Origin: Ascarosepion bandense
Lineage: Eukaryota; Mollusca; Cephalopoda; Sepiida; Sepiidae
Direction: 5' to 3'
Assembly (NCBI GenBank): GCA_037127315.1
Contig: JBBBDQ010001270.1
Coordinates: 5,595,001-5,659,000, forward strand
DNA length: 64,000 bases
Below are positions 30,451-41,064 of this stretch, piece after piece (the stretch's first letter is position 1; every line of letters starts with the position of its first letter). The position numbers and the translations under genes were made by a program. The notes under the pieces are model-generated. The model was not told the DNA's origin. It searched no databases and worked only from the letters and a program-made list of their open reading frames with translations.

Positions 30451-30834
30451 TTTTGTTCGATAGAGCGTTCTTTATCTTCAACTCGGGTATAATGAAAGCT
30501 TTAAAACTAATCCATGCTCCTGGAGCTGAGACACTTTGGACGTTGGCACGAAAGACTAAAAAGCAATAGTTGTTTCCAGTTAAAGCGAAACCGTAGACTG
30601 AAAGAAAAATGAAAGGATGTAATTTTGATTTCCTGGTATCAATATCGAATAAATTTTTTTCATCGTAAACTGAATTTTGAAGGCTAAATAAGTATGGTAT
30701 CATGACTGAAACAAAGAAGTACAATTATACCTACTTAGAGCCAAACCCGAAGCAAAAGCTAAAATAAAAGGGCTGAAAAGAATAAAGACATACAGGCAGA
30801 TAAACAGACACACACACACACAAACATCTTGCCT

Positions 30835-30898
<64 letters not shown>

Positions 30899-31204
30899 CG
30901 TTTTTCTGCATTATTGTAAGAACTGCAACCTTGAAACTTCTGAATATCGTTTCTTATGTCTTTGTCTATGAGTGTATCAAATTTGATTAAAATCGGACCA
31001 CTTTTTCTATAACCCGATTTTTTCGATTATCGATTTTCGATATTTACCCGGGGCACCACGACACAAAACCTAGCTAAGAACACTCGCAGACGCTTATAGT
31101 ACAACTGTGTAAATTTTCAAGAAAATCGGTTTAGCCGTTTCGGAGTCTATAGGTAACGGACACACACACACAGACACAGAGACAAAGTTCTATTTATAAA
31201 TAAG
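30451..31204. mobile_element. Insertion splitting the mariner
   Basis: About 750 bp lie between the mariner N-terminal and central parts. It contains a (TA)n tract (30834-30895) and a 300-bp block (30895-31200) whose minus strand has GACTCCGAAACGGCTAAACC and CGATTTTCTTGAAAATTTAC, a style common in non-autonomous Helitron-like repeats. Class not established. Confidence 0.45.
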
Positions 31205-31385
31205 TTTAGATATCAGATTCATTGGTTTTAAAGCATCTAAACCAATCTCTGTATATTTTTTCCGACAGCACATGGTCGCTGGAATTTTCCACAAGAATTC
31301 TGTGTGTTTTAGCTGTAGATTTTTTTTTAATAAAGTAATTCAGTAAAATTATCCATAAATGCGCTTTCTTTGGCATAACGCTATA
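31205..31385 (-). pseudogene. mariner transposase N-terminal part
   Basis: Minus frame reads LLNYFIKKKSTAKTHRILVE, HVLSEKIYRDWFRCFK: the HTH-containing N terminus expected upstream of EALLYED at 30430. Together with 29560-30450 it forms one split mariner copy. Confidence 0.85.
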
Positions 31386-31409
31386 AAAACAAAGTTTCTT
31401 AGACCTCGG

Positions 31410-33304
31410 TGAAATGACATACGGATGTGCGTCGTGGTGCATTGGATACCGGCTCGGAACGACAAATCATTAAGCCGAGTTCGAATTCCAGTCGAATTCC
31501 TTGCATTCATTTACGCGCAAATACCCTTGGGTTAAATAATAGAACAGATTGGGTTCTATAGCCTTGGTCGGCAACCAGTCTACCGCAGAAAGCAATGGCA
31601 ATATGGGTTAAATAGCAGGACAGATTGCGTTCTATTGCCTTGGTCGGCAACCAGTCTACCGCAGAAAGCAATGGCAATATGGGTTAAATAGCAGGACAGA
31701 TTGCGTTCTATTGCCTTGGTCGGCAACCAGTCTACCGCAGAAAGCAATGGCAATATGGGTTAAATAGCAGGACAGATTGCGTTCTATTGCCTTGGTCGGC
31801 AACCAGTCTACTGCAGAAAGCAATGGCAATATGGGTTAAATAGCAGGACAGATTGCGTTCTATTGCCTTGGTCGGCAACCAGTCTACTGCAGAAAGCAAT
31901 GGCAATATGGGTTAAATAGCAGGACAGATTGCGTTCTATTGCCTTGGTCGGCAACCAGTCTACCGCAGAAAGCAATGGCAATATGGGTTAAATAGCAGGA
32001 CAGATTGCGTTCTATTGCCTTGGTCGGCAACCAGTCTACTGCAGAAAGCAATGGCAATATGGGTTCAATAGCAGGACAGATTGCGTTCTATTGCCTTGGT
32101 CGGCAACCAGTCTACTGCAGAAAGCAATGGCAATATGGGTTAAATAGCAGGACAGATTGCGTTCTATTGCCTTGGTCGGCAACCAGTCTACCGCAGAAAG
32201 CAATGGCAATATGGGTTAAATAGCAGGACAGATTGCGTTCTATTGCCTTGGTCGGAAACCAGTCTACTGCAGAAAGCAATGGCAATATGGGTTAAATAGC
32301 AGGACAGATTGCGTTCTATTGCCTTGGTCGGCAACCAGTCTACCGCAGAAAGCAATGGCAATATGGATTAAATAGCAGGACAGATTGCGTTCTATTGCCT
32401 TGGTCGGCAACCAGTCTACTGCAGAAAGCAATGGCAATATGGGTTAAATAGCAGGACAGATTGCGTTCTATTGCCTTGGTCGGCAACCAGTCTACCGCAG
32501 AACGCAATGGCAATATGGGTTAAATAGCAGGACAGATTGCGTTCTATTGCCTTGGTCGGCAACTAGTCTACCGCAGAAAGCAATTGCAATATGGGTTAAA
32601 TAGCAGGTCAGATTGCGTTCTATTGCCTTGGTCGGCAACCAGTCTACTGCAGAAAGCAATGGCAATATGGGTTAAATAGCAGGACAGATTGCGTTCTATT
32701 GCCTTGGTCGGCAACCAGTCTACCGCAGAAAGCAATTGCAATATGGGTTAAATAGCAGGACAGATTGCGTTCTATTGCCTTGGTCGGCAACCAGTCTACT
32801 GCAGAAAGCAATGGCAATATGGGTTAAATAGCAGGACAGATTGCGTTCTATTGCCTTGGTCGGCAACCAGTCTACCGCAGAAAGCAATGGCAATATGGGT
32901 TAAATAGCAGGACAGATTGCGTTCTATTGCCTTGGTCGGCAACCAGTCTACTGCAGAAAGCAATGGCAATATGGGTTAAATAGCAGGACAGATTGCGTTC
33001 TATTGCCTTGGTCGGCAACCAGTCTACTGCAGAAAGCAATGGCAATATGGGTTAAATAGCAGGACAGATTGCGTTCTATTGCCTTGGTCTGCAACCAGTC
33101 TACTGCAGAAAGCAATAGCAATATGGGTTAAATAGCAGGACAGATTGCGTTCTATTGCCTTGGTCGGCAACCAGTCTACTGCAGAAAGCAATGGTAACCC
33201 ACTGCGGGATAATCTTCTGCTCAGTCAGTCATGTCTCTTTCAAGACATGATCGCCCAAAAGTGTATCACGTATGGCACTTAACTGATTGACTGAAATGAC
33301 ATAC
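31410..33304 (+). mobile_element. SINE-1 with internal 76-bp satellite expansion
   Basis: A single SINE-1 (31423-33291) flanked by an exact 13-bp target duplication TGAAATGACATAC (31410-31422, 33292-33304). Head: GCGTCGTGGTGCATTGGATA and GAGTTCGAATTCC. Tail: CACGTATGGCACTTAACTGA. Ordinary copies are about 310 bp; this one is about 1.87 kb because one internal segment is repeated. Confidence 0.95.
31528..33199. repeat. 76-bp tandem array derived from SINE-1 body
   Basis: About 22 units of 76 bp (start ATGGGTTAAATAGCAGGACA, end AGAAAGCAATGGCAAT). Unit 1 keeps the SINE reading GGGTTCTATAGCC; all later units share GCGTTCTATTGCC, so they descend from one changed unit. CTACCGCAG and CTACTGCAG versions alternate through the middle, hinting at a 152-bp dimer stage. 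Confidence 0.96.
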
Positions 33305-33324
33305 ACTGAATTTTATGACTATTT

Positions 33325-33750
33325 CAGGATGTTGGTGATCATGACTCTCCGTAATTTCTCATCCTATGCAGCTTTTAATAGATTCTGCCTTTCTGTTCGC
33401 TTCTAAAACTTGTCTCACGATTCATTTACTCAAGCTAGCTAGGTAGATTTTCCGTTGTTTTTCTCTGTCACTCTGTGTATATCAATTTTTTCAATCTTAC
33501 TTTTCCGTGACCAAGTAATTTAAACTGTCTCATTCAGATGTTAATTATGAGTGTCTTTTTTATTTACATTTTGTTTAAAACTAAGTCGTTGCTGACATAT
33601 TCAAGCCAGTGCATTCTCAACATCCAGCCGTAGAAGCACATTTGCATTGATTCAAGTCTGTTTTTGTCTTTGTGAGAAGATTGTTCAGCGTTCACTTCCA
33701 TAGTAGAGGTCTTATATTACGTAACGGTTGAATATGCTTTTCTTTGTTTC
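33325..33750 (-). pseudogene. Strongly diverged RTE LINE 3' fragment
   Basis: On plus, TTTCAGGATGTTGGTGATCA, GACTCTCCGTAATTTC, and later blocks parallel the RTE 3' sequence at 39350-39800 (TTCAGGACGTAGGCGATCAT, CTCCACGTCTC). No open frame remains. Confidence 0.65.
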
Positions 33751-33755
33751 TAACG

Positions 33756-33757
<2 letters not shown>

Positions 33758-33853
<96 letters not shown>

Positions 33854-33860
33854 ATATATA
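33758..33860. repeat. (TA)n microsatellite, ~100 bp
   Basis: About 50 TA units with one T interruption, longest TA block in the window. Confidence 0.97.
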
Positions 33861-33974
33861 CTTAATTACAATAAAGCAGCACTAATTATTAAACTAATGT
33901 CCGCAAAACCAATGCTAACCTATCAGTAACTTAAATCGTCAATAACCCAATGTTCCTCTTCAGTTGATATGTTA

Positions 33975-34154
33975 AATAAATGGTGAAAACAGTATTGTTC
34001 TGAAATCTGAAATTTTTGGTGCAGTGATATTATGCTTTTATAAACCATTGTAAAAACAAAATTACAATATTAAGCTCTACTCTATATCGAACACTCTTTA
34101 TAAAATTAAATGCTTGAGCAGTGAGTTTTAATCAACGTGTTCTTTCACTTTTTG

Positions 34155-34206
<52 letters not shown>
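33975..34206. repeat. Dispersed repeat ending in (TA)n, copy 2
   Basis: Second copy of the 17040-17219 sequence, followed by (TA)25 at 34157-34206. Confidence 0.7.
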
Positions 34207-34208
<2 letters not shown>

Positions 34209-34434
34209 TCCAGAAAAAAATTTGATATACTGCAATTACATGGGTAATACGTATTTCGAAGAAAAACAAGCTTTTTTCTTTCTGCGAAATACTTATTATT
34301 CATGAAATTGTAAAATATCTAAAAAAATTTGTAGATTTTATTATTCTGTTAAATTAAATAAATTAATTTAACATTGTGTACTTTTGAGTTCGTCTCTATC
34401 GGAATTTACCTGAATTAAATTACAAATATTCTAC

Positions 34435-34483
<49 letters not shown>

Positions 34484-34735
34484 TTTTCACAACATAAATT
34501 TTTATAAATTTTTATAATAATCTTTTAAAATTAATTTAATTTTTAGAAATTTTTTAATTATATTTAATTTTAATTTTAATTTTAACTTAATTTAATTTTA
34601 TTTATATCTAGATTTATCTTTAATTAGATTAATTTAATTAAATTTATTTAAATCTTATATCTGCTTTTTTCCCTTAAATATGTTTTTTCTAAAAGATCTT
34701 TTTTCTAATTTAAACGCTAGTTTTGTTTGACACAT
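34207..34735. other. Very AT-rich spacer
   Basis: (TA)21 at 34439-34480 and AATTTAATTTTA-type low complexity. Nothing else seen. Confidence 0.6.
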
Positions 34736-35146
34736 ATTGAGCGTCTCTAAAATATGGAATTTTTTCTTTTTTCTTTTCTTTTTCTTTATCCTTCTTACCT
34801 CTGCCTCCCCTTCTGTTTTGTTCAACCCAATTCTCAATTTAACATCACTTCCTATTCCATCTTTTAACCCCGTCCCCTTGTAAAGCTAGACGAAGCCAAA
34901 TTTTCGAATTTTTTCACTTACAACTCTCTCTAAAAGTAAAATCTAAAAATAGACATTGATTGCTAAATTTTTTTTTGTTTGTTTTTCTTTTTTTTGTGAC
35001 ATAAATTTCTTAATTCTTAACCTTCATTTTTTATTTCTTTTTATTTCATTTTGAAAATGTGGTAGTTGCCGATGAGATGTGAAATCTCTCTTAGGGATTT
35101 CATGTTGAAATGATCATTCAACAGTTTTGAACATAGAAATTTATTT
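34736..35146 (+). repeat. ~410-bp repeat, copy 1
   Basis: Nearly identical to 36137-36545 (GCATCTCTAAAATATGGAA, GTTCAACCCAATTCTCAATT, GTGGTAGTTGCCGATGAGAT, CATTCAACAGTTTTGAACAT). Its last part carries TTGCCGATGAGATGTGAAATC, reminiscent of the PLE end signature. Family unknown, possibly PLE untranslated sequence. Confidence 0.85.
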
Positions 35147-35282
35147 TATTTTATAATTAGCTCTGTAATTTTAATTACATTCAGCTCTCCACCTGTATCA
35201 TTTTTTAATATTAAAATATTAATATTAATTAGGATCGAAGCTTTCGGATTTACCTTCCTGCTTTTCCTTTTAGATGAAAGTC

Positions 35283-35323
<41 letters not shown>

Positions 35324-35326
<3 letters not shown>

Positions 35327-35500
35327 CTAAACATATGCTATTAAATATAAGAGACAATGAATGTCTATTATGTTTAATCATGAGCCGTTCTAAACGTCGT
35401 ATTTTTGCTTTAATTTCAGTTGAAAATAAAGACAAAAATTCTCCAACATTTGGATAATGACTTATTGGTTTTCTTCTAAGCTTTCGGCTCTCATCGGCAA
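35324..35500 (-). repeat. PLE 3' tail unit
   Basis: Matches 21591-21785 in the same orientation (AAATATAAGAGACAATGAAT, CATGAGCCGTTC, CTCCAACATTTGGATAATG, CTAAGCTTTCGGCTC). (TA)n abuts its left end (35285-35323). The copy switches into another repeat at about 35495, within the hammerhead-like region. Confidence 0.75.
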
Positions 35501-35544
35501 GTACCACATTTTCACAATGAAATAAATATATATATTTTTTGTTT

Positions 35545-35600
<56 letters not shown>

Positions 35601-35679
35601 AATTTCAAAACTGAGATTTCACATCTCATCGGCAACTACCACATTTTCACAATGAAATAAATATATATATTTTTTGTTT

Positions 35680-35737
<58 letters not shown>

Positions 35738-35840
35738 AATTTCAAAACTGTGATTTCACATCTCATCGACAACTACCACATTTTCACAATGAAATAAAAA
35801 AGAAATAAGAATGAAAGTTAAGAATTAAAAAATTTACGTC
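35495..35840 (-). repeat. Tandem inverted pieces of the 410-bp repeat
   Basis: Three successive minus-strand copies of the TACCACATTTTCACAATGAA block, separated by (TA)n tracts at 35551-35595 and 35685-35731, opposite in orientation to 34736-35146 and 36137-36545. Confidence 0.8.
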
Positions 35841-35981
35841 ACCAAAAAATCGGTTAGCAATCAATATATATACATGCGGAAGAAATCGGGGGTTAAATTA
35901 GTAAAAGTATCCATATTTTTTAAAGGTAGATAATCAAAGAAGATAGGGAGAGGAAGGTGGAGGGGTTAAATTTACTATTTG

Positions 35982-36137
35982 AAAATTAAATTAATTTATC
36001 AAAAACAATTAAATTTATATTTACTCTCATAAAAACTAAAATTAGAATTTAAAATTTAAATGTTCACAAATTTCGCTCTATGGCGGCACTTAGAGTAAAT
36101 ATAAATTTAATTGTTTTTGATAAATTAATTTAATTTT
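35982..36137. repeat. Perfect 46-bp inverted repeat
   Basis: Arms 35982-36027 and 36092-36137 are exact reverse complements (AAAATTAAATTAATTTATCA...), 64-nt loop. The right arm runs directly into the second 410-bp repeat. Confidence 0.9.
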
Positions 36138-36543
36138 TATCGAGCATCTCTAAAATATGGAAGTTTTTCTTTTCCTTTTCTTTATCCTTTTTACCCCTTC
36201 CTTCCCCTTCTGTTTTGTTCAACCCAATTCTCAATTTAACACCACTTCCTATTCCATCCTTTAACCCCTTCCCCTTGTAAAACCAGGCAAAGCCAAATTT
36301 TCCAACTTTTTCACTTACAACTCTCTCTAAAAGTAAAATCTAAAAATAGACGTTGATTGCTAAATGTTTTTTTTTGTTTGTTTTTCTTTTTTTTTTTGTG
36401 ACGTAAATTTCTTAATTCTTAACCTTCATTTTTTATTTCTTTTTATTTCATTTTGAAAATGTGGTAGTTGCCGATGAGATGTGAAATCTCTCTTAGGGAT
36501 TTCATGTTGAAATGATCATTCAACAGTTTTGAACATCGAAATT

Positions 36544-36545
<2 letters not shown>
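36137..36545 (+). repeat. ~410-bp repeat, copy 2
   Basis: Copy of 34736-35146 with only scattered differences, 1.4 kb away in direct orientation. A (TA)24 tract follows at 36545-36592. Confidence 0.85.
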
Positions 36546-36592
<47 letters not shown>

Positions 36593-36598
<6 letters not shown>

Positions 36599-36884
36599 AG
36601 AGAGAGTTTTGTGGCGTGTTATATTTATGAGTTAAACTGCTAAGGATAGCGCGTATATAAATGTAAATGTGGACATTGATGTCTACATCCTGCGGTGACA
36701 GTGTGTTTGATGCTTCAACGCGTTTTTGCGTGAAACAAACGTAGAAAATGAAGGAATCAACCGATGATGGTTTGCTCGGTGACGTTGAAACAATACACTT
36801 GCTTTTTGCGATACTGAAAATTATAAGCAAGTTATATCCCGACTGAATTGTTACCACAAGACCTGAGAAGAGATCAGCTGCAAG
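36593..36884. other. Spacer, nothing recognised
   Basis: Unique-looking in this window. Confidence 0.5.
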
Positions 36885-37578
36885 GCTCCGTTCGAATTCC
36901 AGCCGAATTCGTTGCATTCACTTACGCGCAAATACCCTTAGGAAAGGTATTAATCCGTCTATTCCTTCCATTTTTTTTTTTTTTCATAAGCGTTTCACCC
37001 CGAGCAATGCATGTCACTGCCACTACTGTGCAGGGGGCTACGTAGAGTGGAGAAAGGCTGATTAAATATAGGAAATAACAGAGGGTGGGTGATAGGCGGG
37101 TGAGGATACCGAGAATGAGGGTTGGGTAGATGAGAGTGTTCTAAGAATAATTGGGAGTTAGTGTGATAGGAGGTGTCTATTGACCCTACATTTAAACACC
37201 TGGAGATTGTAACTGTCGGGAAAGCAGACTTGTGGAAGGGAGTTCCACAGGCGGGAAGCGCGAGAAAAGAAGCTGTTGGAGTAGAATTTACGGTTACATC
37301 TTATTTGTTTAACTGTAAAAGGGTGGGACCTAGTTGCTAATCTAGTATCTCGTGTAAATTCGTGCTTAGGCGGCACCAGTGATCTAAGCTCATCGGAGCA
37401 GAAGCCATGGGTTAAATAACAGGACAGATTGGGTACTATAGCCTTGGTCGGCAACCAATCTACCGCAGAAAGCAATGGCAACCTATTGCGAGATAATCTT
37501 CTGGCCAGTCAGTAATGTCTCTTTCGAGACATGATCGCCCAAGCGTGTATCACGTATGGCACTTAACTGACTGACTGA
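36885..37578 (+). mobile_element. SINE-1 split by a LINE-A insertion
   Basis: Left part 36885-36970 (GTTCGAATTCCAGCCGAATT...TTCCTTCCA) and right part 37407-37578 (ATGGGTTAAATAACAGGACA...CTTAACTGACTGACTGAC) join into one SINE-1. About three SINE bases are missing at the joint. Confidence 0.92.
36971..37406 (-). pseudogene. LINE-A 3' end nested in SINE-1
   Basis: Minus reading HGFCSDELRSLVPPKHEFTR, LATRSHPFTVKQIRCNR, RASRLWNSLPQVCFPD to HLLSH, then the 3' UTR and T run at 36971-36984. 5'-truncated at GCAGAAGCC. It inserted after the SINE. Confidence 0.92.
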
Positions 37579-38047
37579 CTCTATATACAACTGTTTACTA
37601 ATGATGTCAGAGTATTCCGAGTAAGATTAAAAGAAAAAATAATTGATTCTCGCTTTGCTGCATATGCGTCCGTGGCTGAACGGCAAAGCTCGCTTGGTAA
37701 AAGGTTGTTTTTGGTAGACGAAATGTTAGGAGTAGTTTTTCTTCTTCGGGTGGTGGCGAGAGTGAATTTCTTTATTAATCAACCATTGTATGTTAGTTAA
37801 TCTTTATATTTTTTTATGAGTTTCTCCTTGTGTTGGACAAGTCGTTTGATGCTATTCGTTTTCAAGTCTAGGGCAATAATTTTCTCCCTTTTATATAAAT
37901 AACAATGCCAAAACGAACACAATATAAAACACGTCATTCCGACAAGTTTCCACTTGATACCAACCGACATATTCCACTCGAGGAAAAAAAAACAAGCAAA
38001 CTCAGCAACGCACCAAACGGCTAAACAGAGAATCTCTTTGCCTTCTA
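37579..38047. other. Spacer, nothing recognised
   Basis: No supported ORF or repeat. Confidence 0.5.
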
Positions 38048-38048
38048 T

Positions 38049-38099
<51 letters not shown>

Positions 38100-39090
38100 T
38101 GACTTAAATAATAAAATTCAGCAACTATTACGACTACTACTACTACTACTAATAATAATAATATTAATAAAGATAGGACTTAAAAAAGATGCTACTACCA
38201 CTTATAATAATAATAATGATAATAATGATGGGACTTAATAAAATACTACTACAAATTACTACTACTACTAATAAAAATGAAAATATGACTTACATAATAT
38301 AATTCTGCTACTACTAGTAATAATAATGATAAGACTTAAATAATAAAATTCTACATATGATAAAATACAAATGCTATAACTACTACTAATACTACTACTA
38401 ATAATATTAATATTGATAGGACTTATTAAAATACTACTCTACTACTACAAATTACTTCTAATAATAATAATGCTAAAACTTAAATAATAAAGTACTACTA
38501 CTACTATTAATACTACTAATAATAATGAAAATAATAATAGGACATAAGTAATAAAATACTACTACTAATAGTAATTATAATAATAGGACTTAAATAATAA
38601 AATGCTACCACTATTACTATTACTAATAATAATAAGGATAGGACTTAATAAAATACTACTACTATGAATTACTACTACTACTAAGAATAATAATGATATA
38701 CATTAATAAAATATTACTACTAATAATAATATTACTAGTTCTAATGATACGACTTAAATAATAAATACTACTAGTACTACTACTACTACTAATAATAATA
38801 ATCGGATTTAATGAAATACTACAGACTATTAATTAATAATAATCAGAATAGGACTTAATAAAATGCTACTACTACTACTACTACTACTACTAATAATAAT
38901 AATAATAATAATAATAAGGATAGGACTTAAAATACAACTGACTACTGTTACGAATTACTACTACTGCTAATAAGAATAACGATCTTAGCAAAAAATTACT
39001 ACTACTAATAATAATGATTATAGAACTTTATTAATAAGATACTGTTATTACTACTACTACTACTACTAATAATAATAATAATAATAATAT
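38048..39090. repeat. Triplet-rich minisatellite with conserved box
   Basis: About 17 irregular units (roughly 45-90 bp). Each has a box near RGACTTAAATAATAAAAT and then (CTA)n and (AAT)n runs of variable length. The box is conserved while triplet counts vary. Confidence 0.88.
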
Positions 39091-39324
39091 TCTCATTTTC
39101 AACAGTTTATTATCAAGGGAAGCGAAGTTTGTAAAGATTTTTTTATACTTTTATACTTGATTTATTTATCAAATGTTAAAAATAAATTGAAGAAACAATA
39201 TGGAAATATTGTTAAACATTAAACATTAAACGCACTTCTCTTTTCCGTTTAAATCACTCTCTTCTGTAAGTTTTGAAAAATATTGGAAGGGTTTTACAGT
39301 ACAGGCCAAAAGTTTGGCAGAAAA
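39091..39324. other. Spacer, nothing recognised
   Basis: Short AT-rich stretch. Confidence 0.5.
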
Positions 39325-40135
39325 CTTCTTCTTCTTCTTCTATGTGCCCTGTCCCTTCAGGACGTAGGCGATCATGGATCTCCACGTCTCCCTATCCCTT
39401 GTGGCTCTTAGTATGTTTGTTCCTGTTGCTCCTGGCAACCCCCGTTCCGTCATCCACCTGATCAGACCCTGCAAATATGTTATCCGCTGCCTTCCTCTGT
39501 CTCTCCTTCCTTCTATCTGTCCAGTCAGTATCAGGTTCTCCAGGCTCTCCTTCCTCATTGCATGTCCCAGGAACTTCAATTGTCTCTTCCTGATGCTCAG
39601 CATCAATTTCCTTTTGTTGCCATTGTTTCTAACACTTCGTCGTTGCTTGTATGCTCAGTCCACGATATCCGTAGCATCCTTCTGTAGAACCACATTTCGG
39701 CCGCTTCCAGTTTTGTCCTCATTTTCGATGATATTGTCCAGCATTCACAGCCGTATTGAAGAACTGACATCACGTAGCAGTCTAGCACTCTTTTCTTCGT
39801 TTCTATTGAGATTTTCCTGTGTGTTAGTATTTTGCTCATCTTCTGGAACGCGTCCTTTGCCATGCCAATTCGCCTTCGGATCTCCGTGTCGCACTTTCCA
39901 TCTCCTGTTAGAACACTTCCTAGGTACTTAAATTCTTGGACTTGTTTGATTTTGTTATCCCCTACCTGTATTTGGCATTTTTGGTTGTATCTTTTGCTGA
40001 CGACCATGCACTCAGTTTTCTTAAAGTTTATTTGTAGTCCTTTCTTGTCACTCTCCGCTGCTACTTTCTGTATGAGATCTTGCAGTTTCCTTTCCGTGTC
40101 CGCAATCAGCACTGTATCGTCCTACTTTGCATAAA
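39325..40135 (-). pseudogene. RTE LINE, RT C-terminal part and 3' end
   Basis: Minus frames: AESDKKGLQINFKKTECMVV, KFKYLGSVLTGDGKCDTEI, KKRVLDCYVMSVLQYGCECW, EMWFYRRMLRISWTEH; then a frameshift and KRQLKFLGHAMRKESLENL, RETWRSMIAYVLKGQGT. The 3' end is a (GAA)5-like tail at 39326-39341. 5'-truncated just after the catalytic aspartates. RTE-clade LINEs typically end in short tandem repeats. Confidence 0.92.
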
Positions 40136-40229
40136 TGAGACATCGTTATATTCTTTTGAAGTATGAGGATAAAATTTCATTAAGTGGATTTTCTTTTATT
40201 TTGACAAAAAATAAGCAGTTAACAATAAA

Positions 40230-40315
40230 AACATTCCAATCTTTTCACTCTTACGTAACCCCCTGCACACCAGTGGCCTTACCGCCTTGCTCGGGGTGAT
40301 ATGATTTAAAAAAAA
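40230..40315 (+). mobile_element. SINE-2/LINE-A shared 3' tail fragment
   Basis: CCAATCTTTTCACTCTTACG, CCCCTGCACACCAGTGGCC, CTTGCTCGGGGTGATATGAT then A8. The short upstream part (CAATCTTTTCACTC) favours a SINE-2 origin. Confidence 0.75.
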
Positions 40316-40372
40316 AAATAAATAAATAAAACAGCATCATATATCGTTTCCGTCAAAAAACCTACAACGAAG

Positions 40373-40600
40373 TCAGTCAGTTAAGTGCCATACGTGATAC
40401 ACACTTGGGTGATCATGTCTCGAAAGAGAAATGACTGACTGGGCAGAAGATTATCCCGCAGAAGGTTGCCATTACTTTTGCGGTAGACTGGTTGCCAACC
40501 AAGAGTATTTGCACGTAAGTAAATGCAACCAATTCAACTGGAATTCGAACTCGGGTCTCCCATTTCTCGTTTCGAGGAGCTATTCACTGCACCACAAAGC
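40373..40600 (-). mobile_element. SINE-1 with internal deletion
   Basis: Tail at the left (CAGTCAGTTAAGTGCC), head at the right (GAATTCGAACTCGGG on plus), but about 80 bp around ATAGAACCCAATC...AATACC are missing, joining GCCAACCAA to GAGTATTTGC. Near-match 9-bp target repeats (ACAACGAAG, ACAACAAAG) flank it. Confidence 0.88.
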
Positions 40601-40612
40601 ACAACAAAGGCG

Positions 40613-41064
40613 AATCCAAATTCGAACTTTTTGATAGGAAGAAGAACGTCAAGAAAGACTGAAAAATAAATGCAAATACACAATAGGTACTATTTTTTTT
40701 CTTTTACTTAAAAAAAATAAAAATCTCAATTTTATTTCAGGGTACCGTTGGCGTGTACATCAATCATTTTGTCTGTTATGATTATTGTTTATATTCACAC
40801 ACCACCCATATACCGGTTGCGATTGGTAAATTGTCACAAGTTTATATTAATCTCGTGCATGCACTTTGATTTTTGATTATTTTGTCGACTGCACATAATA
40901 GTAGGATCAGTTGGGCACCGTGAGAAAATATAACCATGACGCAATTCACTTTGGAAACGGCTAGCTCTACTGTTTGTCATTCGCTCCGGAACCTCCAGCA
41001 CGAACATTTCAAAGTGCCCGTGTGTCAATATGAGGACAGTGCATAAGATTAGGAAAGCTGGATT
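40613..41064. other. Spacer, possibly upstream mariner remains
   Basis: No confident motif. The following mariner-like coding may extend here in decayed form. Confidence 0.4.

Noticed and set aside
31528..33199. CRISPR-like array
   Set aside because: 76-bp direct tandem repeat without spacers, within a eukaryotic SINE.
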